In this document: positions 6,968 through 18,400 of the stretch, piece after piece
How positions within the stretch are numbered: position 1 is the first letter of the stretch
Layout: every line of letters begins with the position of its first letter
Assembly: GCA_024403235.1 (NCBI GenBank)
Contig: JAKSSF010000015.1
Location: 1-60,580 of the forward strand
Direction of reading: 5' to 3'
Length of the DNA stretch: 60,580 nucleotides
Source: Lachnospiraceae bacterium
Lineage (GTDB): Bacteria; Bacillota; Clostridia; Lachnospirales; Lachnospiraceae
The notes under the pieces: model-generated
Seen by the model: the letters and a program-made list of their open reading frames with translations, nothing else
What the model was told of the DNA's origin: nothing
The model's database searches: none
Position numbers and translations under genes: made by a program

Positions 6968-7929
6968 GTACCATTCAAATATTAGGAACCGGAAGTGCTT
7001 TGCCGGAACAAATTCGAACCAATGGTGACATTGAAAAACTGGTAGATACATCGGATGCCTGGATTCAGGAAAGAACGGGAATAAAAGATCGTCGTATAGC
7101 TGATGGAGCGGCTGGAGAAAGTGTAGCTTCCTTGGCCGCAAAGGCAGCAGCAAGGGCTTTGGAAAATGCAGGAAAGCATCCGGAAGAGGTGGATTTGATA
7201 CTGGTAGCTACTTGTTCGCCAGAGTACTTGTTACCTTGTTGTGCCTGCCAGGTGCAAGCAGAAATTGGTGCAAAAAAAGCAGTGGCTTTTGATTTGAATG
7301 CAGCCTGCTCCGGTTTTTTATTTGGATTACAAACCGCATACTGTTATTTACAATCCGGTATTTATAAAAATGCATTGATTATTGGTAGCGAAGTATTATC
7401 CAAATTGGTGGATTGGGAAGACCGTGGAACCTGTATTTTGTTTGGAGATGGCGCAGGTGCGGTTTATGTTGAAACAGTAGAAGAAAACGGTAGAGTATGG
7501 AGCATGGTGCAGGGTAGTAATGGGGCAAAAGGTATGATATTATCTTGTAAAGAAAGAGACCTTACCACTCCCACACCGGATTTGTTTATTCGTATGAATG
7601 GACAGGAAGTGTATAAGTTTGCTACAAGGCAGGTGCCCCTTTGTATAGAAGAAGCATTGCAGCAGGCTAATTTAACTGTGGAAAATATTGATTTATTCCT
7701 TTTACATCAGGCAAATGTACGAATTTTAGAGTCTATTGCTCACCGATTAAAAGTCAGCATGGAGAAAATTCCGAAGAACCTGGAGACAAGGGGAAATATG
7801 TCTTCCGCTGCAATCCCGGTACTTTTGGATGAGTGTAACAGAGCAGGAAAGCTGCACAGAGGAGATACCATAGTTTTATCCGGCTTTGGGGCAGGGTTAA
7901 CCTACGGTGCCTGTATAATGACCTGGTAG
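6964..7929 (+). CDS. fabH: 3-oxoacyl-ACP synthase III
   Basis: Condenses acetyl-CoA (or a branched primer) with malonyl-ACP to start fatty-acid synthesis. It has 321 residues, normal for FabH. The thiolase-fold Cys-His-Asn triad is present: Cys115 in 'DLNAACSGF', His in 'LLHQAN', and Asn in 'GNMSSAAIP'. The 'TSDAWIQERTGIKDRRIA' block near residues 29-46 is typical. It overlaps the ACP-FabK gene by four bases, so translation is coupled. The operon here lacks fabD, fabG, fabF, fabZ and the acc genes that usually follow, so these must be elsewhere in the genome. Confidence 0.94.
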   Translation: MSTIQILGTGSALPEQIRTNGDIEKLVDTSDAWIQERTGIKDRRIADGAAGESVASLAAKAAARALENAGKHPEEVDLILVATCSPEYLLPCCACQVQAEIGAKKAVAFDLNAACSGFLFGLQTAYCYLQSGIYKNALIIGSEVLSKLVDWEDRGTCILFGDGAGAVYVETVEENGRVWSMVQGSNGAKGMILSCKERDLTTPTPDLFIRMNGQEVYKFATRQVPLCIEEALQQANLTVENIDLFLLHQANVRILESIAHRLKVSMEKIPKNLETRGNMSSAAIPVLLDECNRAGKLHRGDTIVLSGFGAGLTYGACIMTW

Positions 7930-7992
7930 CCCATTGCGTGTAAGGGATTTCTATGGGATTTAGAAAAGTAAGAGAAAGATTAGAGAACAGAT

Positions 7993-8454
7993 ATGAATCA
8001 AAGTAGCAACCGACAAATTAATGTTTTACTGGTAAACCTTTTTAACAAGGTAATGGCAGTAGAAGGAAAGGCTGTTATCACGGAAGAATTTAAGGATATT
8101 TCCAACAATGATATGCATATTTTAGAGGCAGTAGGGATTGGAGAGCCCCAAAGTGTTTCTGCTATTGCAAAGCAGCTGGCTGTTACAGTAGGGACCTTGA
8201 CGGTGAATATGAATGCCTTGGAAAAGAAAGCATACCTGGTCCGAAACAGAAGCGAAGAAGATAGACGCGTGGTTTTGGTTTCTTTGACAGAAAAAGGAAG
8301 AAAGGCTTTCTTCCATCACAGAGATTTCCATAAGGCAATGATTAAGTCTGCCATTAAAGGATTGGACCCTTCAGAGAGAGAGGCTTTACTTGGCTGTCTG
8401 CAGAAACTAAATGACTTTTTTGAGAATGGAGAAATCATCAAAGAGGAGGAATAA
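7993..8454 (+). CDS. fabT: MarR-family regulator, FabT-like
   Basis: 153 residues. A winged helix-turn-helix ('SVSAIAKQLAVTVGTLTVNMNALEKKAYLVRNRSEEDRRVV' region, residues about 54-95) ends in the D-R-R-x-V wing of MarR proteins. Position decides the assignment: it is the third gene of a fatty-acid operon whose promoter carries FabT-type palindromes. In streptococci FabT represses the fab genes when bound to acyl-ACP; the same autoregulated loop is inferred here. The ribosome site is weak (AGAGAAC before ATG 7993). Confidence 0.82.
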   Translation: MNQSSNRQINVLLVNLFNKVMAVEGKAVITEEFKDISNNDMHILEAVGIGEPQSVSAIAKQLAVTVGTLTVNMNALEKKAYLVRNRSEEDRRVVLVSLTEKGRKAFFHHRDFHKAMIKSAIKGLDPSEREALLGCLQKLNDFFENGEIIKEEE

Positions 8455-8458
8455 TGGC

Positions 8459-8656
8459 ATGCAGGAAAACGAAATCGACGATATGATTGCCTTTTTGGAT
8501 GGTACGATGGAAAAAGGAGTTAGCCGTCTAAAAGTACAGACCAGTGAAGAATTGGAAGAAGGACAGATGGTGAAACAGTACCATCATGGCCGCTGCGATG
8601 TAGGTAGTCCTTGGGCCAAAGGAACGGTTTCTAATTGTGATGCAATAGATTCTTAA
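8459..8656 (+). CDS. Small acidic protein of unknown function in the fatty-acid operon
   Basis: 65 residues, MQENEIDDMIAFLDGTMEKG at the start and a C-terminal half with Cys and His residues ('HHGRCDVGSPWAKGTVSNCD'). ATG 8459 follows GAGGAGGAATAATGGC, only four bases after the fabT stop, so it is translationally linked to fabT. I recall similar short proteins next to fab genes in Lachnospiraceae but could not check. The two Cys and two His could bind a metal, though the spacing fits no finger I know. Function unknown. Confidence 0.7.
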   Translation: MQENEIDDMIAFLDGTMEKGVSRLKVQTSEELEEGQMVKQYHHGRCDVGSPWAKGTVSNCDAIDS

Positions 8657-8761
8657 AGACAACTATATAGAGTGATATTTTGCTTGCCCAGGGTATCCCT
8701 TTTATTGTAGAATGAAAAACATAGAAGGTTGATTTAGTTCCAAGAAAACGGAGGGCTACAA

Positions 8762-9154
8762 ATGAAATTAACAGATTACATCAATGGAGTGCAGCATATT
8801 GGAATTCCTACCAATTGCTTTGATGACACTATGAAATTTTACACAGATCTTGGTTTTGAAGTGGAAAATTTGACAAAGGTAGAAGCCAAGAATCAGAGAG
8901 TTGTTTTCTTACGCTCCGGCAATTTACAGTTAGAGGTTTACGAAGAAGATCCCATTGCAGGAAAAGCAGGTGCCATTAACCATATTGCACTGGATTGCCT
9001 TAATGTGAAGGATGCTTATGAGGCGGCAAAAAACGCCGGCTACAAAATTGTTTCAGAAGAAATCGAATCTCTTCCTTTCTGGGAAAATGGTATTTCATTT
9101 TTCATTATTGAAGGATTAAACGCAGAAAGAATTGAGTTCTGCCAGAGATTCTAA
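8762..9154 (+). CDS. VOC-family protein (glyoxalase/bleomycin-resistance fold)
   Basis: 130 residues forming one vicinal-oxygen-chelate domain. 'GVQHIGIPTNCFDDTMKFYTDLGFEV' supplies the first metal-ligand His and the typical helix, 'LQLEVYEED' the Glu strand, 'INHIALDCLNV' the second His strand, and 'GLNAERIEFCQ' the final Glu strand. The substrate is not predictable; lactoylglutathione lyase-like annotation would be over-specific. The ribosome site is GGAGGG. A weak promoter (TTGCCC 8684-8689, 18-base spacer, TAGAAT 8708-8713) may drive it separately from the fab operon. Confidence 0.85.
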   Translation: MKLTDYINGVQHIGIPTNCFDDTMKFYTDLGFEVENLTKVEAKNQRVVFLRSGNLQLEVYEEDPIAGKAGAINHIALDCLNVKDAYEAAKNAGYKIVSEEIESLPFWENGISFFIIEGLNAERIEFCQRF

Positions 9155-9193
9155 GAAGGTATGGAATACGGGAATAAACTTTCCCTTACAAGG

Positions 9194-9222
9194 TTGACAA
9201 AGCCCATATTATTTGATAGAAT
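9194..9222 (+). promoter_or_regulatory. Promoter of the tRNA gene
   Basis: TTGACA (9194-9199), exactly 17 bases, TAGAAT (9217-9222), 30 bases before the tRNA. Confidence 0.8.
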
Positions 9223-9252
9223 TTCATTCGTTGGTGAGAAATCACTAAACAA

Positions 9253-9325
9253 GCTGCTATGGCTCAGTCGGTAGAGCGTCGCATTGGTAGTGCGGAGGTC
9301 ACGGGTCCGATTCCCGTTAGCAGCT
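9253..9325 (+). tRNA. tRNA-Thr, anticodon GGT
   Basis: A 73-base cloverleaf. The acceptor stem GCTGCTA pairs with TAGCAGC, with discriminator T and no encoded CCA. The D arm is GCTC-AGTCGGTA-GAGC. The anticodon arm is TCGCA-TTGGTAG-TGCGG with anticodon GGT. The T stem is ACGGG/CCCGT. The T loop reads TCCGATT, so position 55 is C where almost all elongator tRNAs have T (pseudouridine 55). All stems otherwise pair well. Confidence 0.92.
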
Positions 9326-9330
9326 TTAAA

Positions 9331-9369
9331 AACCTAGTCTTACGAATAGTAGGATTAGGTTTTTTTTAT
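9331..9369 (+). terminator. Terminator after the tRNA
   Basis: AACCTAGTCTTAC (9331-9343) pairs with GTAGGATTAGGTT (9349-9361), followed by a run of T. It isolates the tRNA from the giant gene. Confidence 0.85.
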
Positions 9370-9398
9370 TTATAAATCTGTTTTTTAATATTTGTTTG

Positions 9399-9407
9399 TG
9401 GTATAAT
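9399..9407 (+). promoter_or_regulatory. Extended -10 promoter of the giant surface-protein gene
   Basis: TGGTATAAT is an extended -10 element; no good -35 lies 17 bases upstream. The transcript would start near 9414, with a leader of about 44 bases before the AAGAGGG ribosome site and ATG 9458. Confidence 0.6.
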
Positions 9408-9457
9408 ATAGAATTATCATTTAATGCTAGATTATTTTTTTTAAGAGGGTTTCAGTA

Positions 9458-12400
9458 ATGAGTAAAATCAACAGGGAAGAACGATATAGTAGAATTCAAC
9501 AGACAATGGAGCCTTTGCGAAAAGCAAAGAAAGATACAATTCATACTGTTGCGGCTTGGGGACGGAAATACAGTCAATTTAGACTCCCCATTGTATTAGG
9601 GCTATTTGTATTTGTGTTTATTTATAATGCATTTTATTATGCTTTATTACATTTGCAGGTACGAGATAAATTAGCAAGAGCCATGGCAATTATTCTATCT
9701 ATTTCATTGGTTTTGGGAAGTGTTAATGTCTCAGCCTATGCAATGAGTGAGATAGATTTGCTCTCTATATCGAACGAACAAGAAGAGATAACAGAAGAAG
9801 TGTCTCAAGAAACATCGGAGATACTTACTGATTTAGAAGATGCGTCTATGGAAGCGGCTACAAATGATGAAAGTGAAGCGGATATTGATTCGTCAGCCCA
9901 TGAAACAGATATTCCTTCTTCAGAAGAAGAGATTATTATTGAAAATCCCGAGAATACTGTTGATGAAAAGATTGAAGAGTCTGGGAAAACACAGATAGAA
10001 GAATCTTTGGAAACGCAGGTAGAGGAAGAGAATAAAGAATCTGTAGAGAAATCAGTTGAAGAAGAATTAGAAGAAGCGGGATTTGAAGCAAGCAGTATAG
10101 TAGATGGTATTGTAATTCATGTGACAGCTGATGCAGGTGTATTTCCTGTAGGTTCTAGACTTCAGGTGGAAAAAATCGTCAGTAGAAGAGATGTTGAGAC
10201 CATTGAGAAGGCTATTGCAGATAAAATTGATGAGGAAACTCCTGACTATATCGATACTGTTGTAGAAGAATCCTATTCCTTTGATATTAAGATAATAGAT
10301 GAAGAGGACAATGAGCTTGAACCGGATAATAGTAAGGGACAGGTTCTGGTAACCTTCGAAAATGTTGGTGTAGCTGAGGCAGAAGAACAAGATAACCTGA
10401 CTCTGTCTGTATTCCATGTGTCTGATGATTTAGAGCAGGTAGAAGAGGTGCAGTGTGAAACGGATGCGTCCAATGACACTACATCTATTACTGCTGAGCA
10501 TTTTTCAATCTATACAGTTGTTATTACATCCGGTACTGCTAACGGCAGTATTCTGCAGTACTATCAGGGAACATCAAAAGCCAATTCTTATTTCACAATC
10601 TATAGTGCAGACGAACTTGCACTTTATAAGAATGTATTAGAGAAAGCACAGAATAGTGACAAAATATTGACTATTTTAGTCAACAGAGATGATGCCAATC
10701 CACTGGATGGTATTACAGGTCTTGGTCAGGCTACAGATATGAAGATGTCTGATCTTAATCTGAATGTAAAGATTATGGATGATATCACTGTTACAAAGTC
10801 TTGGACACCTATTGCGAATTTTCCAAGTGGAAAAGTATTCGATGGTAATGGGCATACAATTAGATTTGAAGATTCCGCTGTTGATACAAGCACACCACAC
10901 AGTGAAGATTTGGGATATCTTATCAAAGAGAATCTTGGCACAGTAAAGAATATTTTAATCGAATGTAAGAGCGAGAATGATCAACATAACTTACTAGGAA
11001 ATGAGATAAGCCACGAGTACAAAGTTAAAGTAACTGTTCGTGTAGATGGCAAAAAGGCTGAGATTAACGAAGCCATTACCGGAGCAGAAGCAATGGCTGT
11101 TTCCTGTGATGGTAAAAATTATATAACTCTGGAACGGGGGGATGACCTGGCGGAATATTGCACTTCCTTAGACAATTTGGAGGAAGATAAGGAATACGAC
11201 ATCTACTATGTCTACGAAAATGAGAACGAAACGATAGCTTTAGATTCTAAGATTCGTAAGCCTAGGCGCGAGACTGTTGAGGGTGTAGAATCTGGAACGA
11301 TTGTTTATACATCTGAAGAGATAGAACAGTTCACTAGAGACTTAGACTATGTATCAGTGACATATTATATGGAAGGTGCCAATACATATGTAAAAGGCGA
11401 TGACGGTGAATTGTCAGAAAATGTTATGTCCTCAGTTCGCGTAAATAAGAATGCGGATGGAAGCATTGAAGCAAGGGAAAGCTATAATGCTATTCTTAAA
11501 GCAGCAACTGGGTACAGTCTGCCCACAGCAGCTAAAAATATTACTTTGATAGTAAATGAGAAGACATTGGCCTCTAATGAATTTGTCTATACCTACAATG
11601 CGGAGAAAGAGGAAGGAATTCTTTCAGTCGCTAAGGAAAAGATTACCGGTCCGATGATTGTAAGAGTTAAGGCTCGTTCTTTAGATGATGAGGTTTCTTG
11701 CAAAGTTATTCTTAATACTAAGGTCGGTGTCGTTAATAATGAACTTTGGAACAGACACGATGACAATAAATATATATACGAGCAGACAATTTATCAGGAT
11801 ACAGTTCTTCCGACCCCTCAGGAAATGGGAGCTATTAATGGTAGTGATTCGATAAGATTTGAGGGTTGGTACACCAATATTAATTGCACTGGCGGTAAAG
11901 TGAATACAGCAAGTTTTGTTGCGAATGGAACTCAGACATATTATGCCAAATGGGTGGTTAATAAACAGGAAAATCATAATGATTATATGTATTACTCATA
12001 TAAGAAGGGCAATATGGATGTTAAAGGATATCGTGCTGATATAGGAGAAATACAGACTACATTTGGTGATAGTGGGTTTCGTCTCTATAAAAAAGAGGGC
12101 AATTTGCCAGCCTATGGAGGAGACAGTATAGATTATTCTGGAACAGGCATATCGGTTCCTACATCAGGAGACATATTTCAATCAGTAGGTAATTATCTAT
12201 ATTTAGGTGAGATATATGCATTTGACGGAAAATTCTTAAATGTAACCTTTGCAATCGAGAATAGAGGAAATTCTACTTATACCAGTAAATTTAATCTGGG
12301 TATTGGTGCGGACACCCAGATTTATCAAATGGATCGCGCTGTTATTACCACGCCAGATAGTGGAGATTATTTCAATATGGAAGACACTGGCAATAAAATT

Positions 12401-15400
12401 TCTTTCCGATGCTTTGTAAAAGGAAATGATTATGGTATAGATCCTGTAAGTGGATATTGGTATGGCTTTTATAGTAGCCCTAACAAAAACTCAATGGGGT
12501 GGACTAATAATGTTTATAATAATCTAAAAGAACCCGAGTATATAAAGAATCCTGGTGATTCAGCCATGGCATTTCACTGGACTATTAATAATATTCCTGC
12601 GGGTGGATTGGTAACAAAGACGGTTAAAATCGGTATGGGTAGTACTGCCGACCTTAATGAACTTCAGGTAACTCTTTCAGCACTTAGAGGTCGGTTTGCA
12701 ATAAATAATAGTGAAACATATACAGCTATAAGTAACAGTAAGAATATTGAGGTATTAAATGACGGTCGTATAAAGATAGATGGAAATAGAATTATTGCTC
12801 CACCTACAAGAACTTCTTATGACTTTGCCTACTGGTCTAAGGTTGATGGTGAGTATGATGATAATCCAGCGCCAGCCAAATTTACTGGAGCGTTGGAAAG
12901 CAATCAGGTGCTTTATGCCATTTGGACACCGCATCCGGATTGCTCGTTGACTAATAATAGTTCTGTTCAGAAGGTTAAGGGTAGCAATGCGCTTTTGGTT
13001 CCTGAAAATATAGCTAATGTTGTTATAGATAATACAAAGGTGGATGGCACAAAACAGACAATTAAACAGGGGACAACTGTTGAAGAAGCAGCCGGTCACT
13101 CAACTGATTTTAATGGAACAATCTATTTAGATGGAGCAGATGACAGATACTTATTACCTGATGATATAGAGGTTACTGTAAAAGATAAGCAGACAGGTGC
13201 GGTCACCAGGCTTACAAGAGGAACTGGTTATACCTATAGTATATGGAATAACAGGCGCAAGGCTGATTTGACTATACGTAAACAGTATATTAATGGTGAT
13301 ATTACTGTTACTGTTGTGGGTTACGAATTACCGCCTGTAACTGCAACATCTATAGAGTCTGAAGCCTATGCGTCAACTGTGAATTATGGTAATAGAGCAA
13401 CATTTGTTGCGAGGGCAGAGACAAGCAAGAATCATGTGGCTACCTATCAATGGTACATAGCACCATATTATGAGATTGAGTTGGATAATGTAAAGTACTG
13501 GACTTACGAGAATCAAAATGGATACAAACTGGAAAACGGAGTTATCAATGGTATAGATTATAGTCATTTAAGTAGTAATGCTATGACCGCAGCGACTAAG
13601 GCGTTGAATAAATGGAATCCGTCAGGTCATCCAATTACTATATCAGGTGCAAATAAGGCAACGCTACGTATAGATGGATTGGATGTGAGTGATTTTTCAT
13701 CAAATACTGGTAAGACTCAAATGGAAGGCAGTAATCTTCACTTCGGCGGATATCATGTATATTGCGTAGTTACCTCTACAAGAAATATCACGGGTCAGCA
13801 GGTAGTGGCAACATCCAATGTGGCTGAACTGGAAGTAACAAAGGGCACTTATGCGGCTCCAACAGGATTGGAAGCATCTGCAACTACATACAATGGAATG
13901 TCTGATGGTGTCATATATATAGAGCAGCAGGCTAATAGACCTGCCATGGAGTATCAGAAGCAAGGGGAATCCAATTGGATACTTGTTACTGAAGAACAGA
14001 TTGCAGCAGGTAAAATAACAGGACTGGTAGCAGGTACATATAACTTCCGGTATAAATCGGACTCTAATAACAATGTAAGCACCAATACGCTTGTAACTGT
14101 GGAACCGGGCCGTTATATCTTGGTTACTTATAGCGCTCCCGGTGCAGATAATGTGAACCTAAGAACACAGTATAAGCATGTGCCTTATGGTGCAACTGTA
14201 AAATCTACAACGAATAGTTCGGAGCCTTCAGATGGGCAGATTCAGGATCCTGCTAGAAAAGGATATACATTTGCTGCATGGGAGCCTGCTAATATTAACT
14301 CTATTCAGGCAGATACTGTAGTAAATGCAAAGTATACCGAGGCTGTATATCACATTACACTTAATAATCAAGGTGCCGACAGTGATCACCAGGGTTCTAC
14401 AGCACTCTATGAAAAATACGACACGGCATTCTATAAGGATAATAGCTGTGAGAATGAAGTAAACGGTGTTAAGGGGATTGATGTTCCACAAAAAGCCGGA
14501 TACGATTTTCTGGGATATTTTGATAAGCCACAGAGTGAGAGTGCAAGCGCTCGCATTATGATTAATGCTGACGGCTGTGCCTCTGGCTTCCTGTCAACAA
14601 CTGCTTACGAAGACGATAACGCTGTATTGTATGCACATTGGAATAGCAGAACAACAAAAATAGAGGCCACTAGCAATGTTTTTCGTCCGGGGCAGACAGA
14701 CGATGGTTCTGGTCAAGGTGTTGAGACTACATCAACAGGAGTAACGGTAGAGACCAAGCCTTATGTACCGGAAGGTGGTTCAACTGAATCTGAAACATAT
14801 CCTGAAGGAACTACAGAGGTTATTCTTACAATTACACCTGCAGATGGCGAAGAAGAACTAACTGATGAAAATAAGCCTACAGCGGTCATAGTCTATGTTG
14901 ATGGTGAACCGGTTGATACAATAACACCTGTAACAATAAATGATGATAATCAAATATCAATCTTTGTAAAGCCGGGCGACTATCCGACTGGCGTAATTAC
15001 ATTTGCACCGGTAATTGTACCTACTACTAAAGAGAATGGTGACGATAAGAATCAGGAAGAGATTAAGAAAGAAGTTAAGGAATTAGTACAGTCAACCCTG
15101 TATCAGATCTATTACAAGGATGTTAATGGTCAGAATGGAGCTAGTCTGACAGGAACATTTATTTCAACTGCTCCTGATAAGGGTGTAATGGGAGTAGAAA
15201 CTGAACTTCCTACAATAATTAAAACAGGATATAATTTTGGCGGATGGTATAAGAATGGTAGGGGTACAGGAGAAAAAGTAACTTCAATTTTGCCAGCGGA
15301 TGGTAATACTGAGGTGACAGTATATGCTCTGTGGACTCCTATTAAGTATGCAATTCGTCTTGAACAAAATGGGGGAGAATGGACAGACAGCAGTATGGAC

Positions 15401-18400
15401 ACCCGTACAATGCAATATGTTCATGGTGGTGAACCGGTAATGCTTCCTAGTGAGGAAGATATAAGTAAGACAAACTATGTTTTCATGGGTTGGTATGATA
15501 ATGAGACTTTAAGCGGAGATCCGGTGACAAGCGTGGATACCAGTCAGGTGGGCGCGGTTCAGTACTATGCGCGTTGGGATATCCTGCCACAATATACAAT
15601 TACAGTTCCAAGCGATGGCCACAGCGATGAGATATACAAGGTTGAAAGCGTACCGGATTCTCCTGCTCTTGATGAAAACAGACAGGTGACATTATATAAA
15701 GGAAGCGACTACAGTTTCCAGATAGGGCATGCTTCAGCATATGCAATTAAGACAGTTAAGGCGAATGGTAAGATTGTTTCTGCAGATGATAATGGAATCT
15801 ATTCACTTCAAAAATTGAGTGATAACATAAGTATCACGGTAGTGTATGAAGAACTGGTATCTACCGAATCTAATCCGAATGCGGTGGCAACGATTCTATT
15901 GGAGGATGGTACTACAGGTTATTTTGATACTTTAGAGGAAGCTATTCAGTATGGGACAAAATACGGTAAGGATTCAGTAATAGAGCTTAAGATGGATATT
16001 GCGGATGAGGAAATAACCATTCCTGCAGGATCAGCTATATCTATAGATCTTAACGGTCATAGTATAACAGGAGAGGATACTCTACTCATAGAGTCTGGAG
16101 CAGGACTAACAATAAAAGACTCACAACCTAGTGAGAATCCAGAAGCCGGCTTCCACATGCCAATTGAAAACAGAGGTACTTTTACCAATGGTGAGAATAT
16201 CGTTGTGCCTGAACTGTTGAATATTGGAATTACAAATAATAAGGGTACGATTAAGAAGGTAAAGCAGCAGGAAAGTGAGTCAGATGTAGTCAGTAAGATT
16301 GTTAACGACGGAACTGTTGAGAATGCTGTACTGGAAAGTGGTTACTACGTAGAAAACAATCCTGATACTGATCTTAGCGGTATTAGCGGATATCATACTA
16401 TAGCAAATGGCAATGAGTATTATGTATCCGTTCAGGATGCCCTGGATATAGCGAAGGATTCAGACAAGGATGTTACCATTAAACTTTTAGAGACTCTGGA
16501 TAATAGAACAACAACATCTGAGAGTCCTCTTAAAGTGGGCAATGTGAATGGCAAAAAGATTACTATTGATTTGAACGGTTTTGATATATCAAGTGGATAT
16601 ATTAGTACAGTCGGAGAGGTAGAAATTGCCAATAATACCGGAAGCAAGACAAATGTAGGAGAGATTAGTGCCACTATTCATAATACAGGCGATCTTACTG
16701 TGGGTAATCATACCAAAGTAAGTGGGGATATTAAGAATGAATCAGAAACGGCTTCAGGAGAAGAGTCAGGAGCAAGTGTCCAGATTACCAGCAATGCGAC
16801 TGTAAGTGGTTCCGTTCACAATGGGGAAGGAAGCGAACTGATAAATGATGGCACTGTATTGGGCATCCTTCACAACAATGGCGATGTTGTAAATAATGGT
16901 AAAATGAATAATATTGTTCAGAATGATGGTAGTTTCAAAAATAATGGTAATATCGAGACTACTATTGAACTGATGGGTGGTAGCTATAAGCCAAGTGCGT
17001 CTGCAAATCCTTCGGTTCCACAAGGGGGAGTAGTAACTCTGAATACGGAACCTACCACGTATTATGGTACGTTTGAGGATGCAATCGGAGACATTATCAA
17101 TAATGCGGGCGAGCAAAGTGATGAAGTTATTCTCACTTTGAAAGAGGATATAACAACAATTCATGCGAATGGGAATGATTCCGGTCCATTGATTATTCCG
17201 AGCAATTTACCTATAACCATTGACTTGCATGGTCATACTCTAGGTGGCGATACTGGCAGTGCGGCTATTCAGATTGGTGACGGTACTGGTAGTGGTTCCG
17301 GAGATTCTTCAGAGAACAAGCCGGGAGTGACATTTAAGAACAGTGCTACAGGTGGTGGAGTTAATGCGCCTATAACAGTGGCTGAGGGAAGTGACCTTAA
17401 TGTGGATAACGGAGTTGAGGTTAAAGGCAATGTGTCAGTTAATGGTTTTCTTGAGAATAGTGGAACGATAACAGGTGGTGTTAATAATGGTCCAGAAGGT
17501 ACTGTTAATAATACTTCAGACGGAGAAATAGAAGGCTTATTTACCAACGAAGGAACCGTTGAGAATCAGGGCAAAATGGATGAAGTTCAGCAGAATGGCG
17601 GTGAATTCACCAACAAGTCCGGGGGGCGTATTACAAACATAACGCAAACAGCCGGGGAAACCAAGAATGAGGAAGGCGGTATCATCAAAACGCTCACCCA
17701 GACAGGTGGTAATACAAATAATGAAGGTAGTGTAGAGACTACTAACAATCATGGCGGAAGCTACTATGGTAAGGATGCTGGAATACCTGATGGAAGCAAG
17801 GTATTTCTGCAGATTACCGGTGGTGACGGAGAGAATCCTGAGGGAACAGATAAGATATACTTTGGTGATCTTAATTCTGCGCTCAATTATGCTGCTGGTA
17901 CGAATAGGAAGCCGGCAAGGATAACCCTCATGGGTGATATTGTCAATGAGACTATTAACGCTACTACAACAGGTGGAGATGTCGTTTTGGATCTGCATGG
18001 TCACAATATTGGAAGCGGCACGACTATAGAAACCCAACCTGGTACCACTATCAGCATAGTTGATAATGCTGAAAACTCCAAGGGCAAGGTGCGTGCATCC
18101 ATTAACAATGGAGGCACATTAAAACTTGAGGGTATTGAGGTAATCGGTGATGTGAAAAATACTGGTGACCTTACGAACGAAGGAAAGATGACTGGACAGG
18201 TCACAAATGGGATTAAGCTGGGTGGCGCACCTGCAACACTTAAAAATACCGGAACAATTGAGAATACAATCAATAATAGCGGTATGCTTGACAATGAAGG
18301 GACTTTGCAGGATGTAACGAACGATGGAGGAACCTTCACTAACGAAGAAAATGGTAAGGCTAAAGTTGTTACGGTTAACGGTGGCCATGTTGAGAATAAA

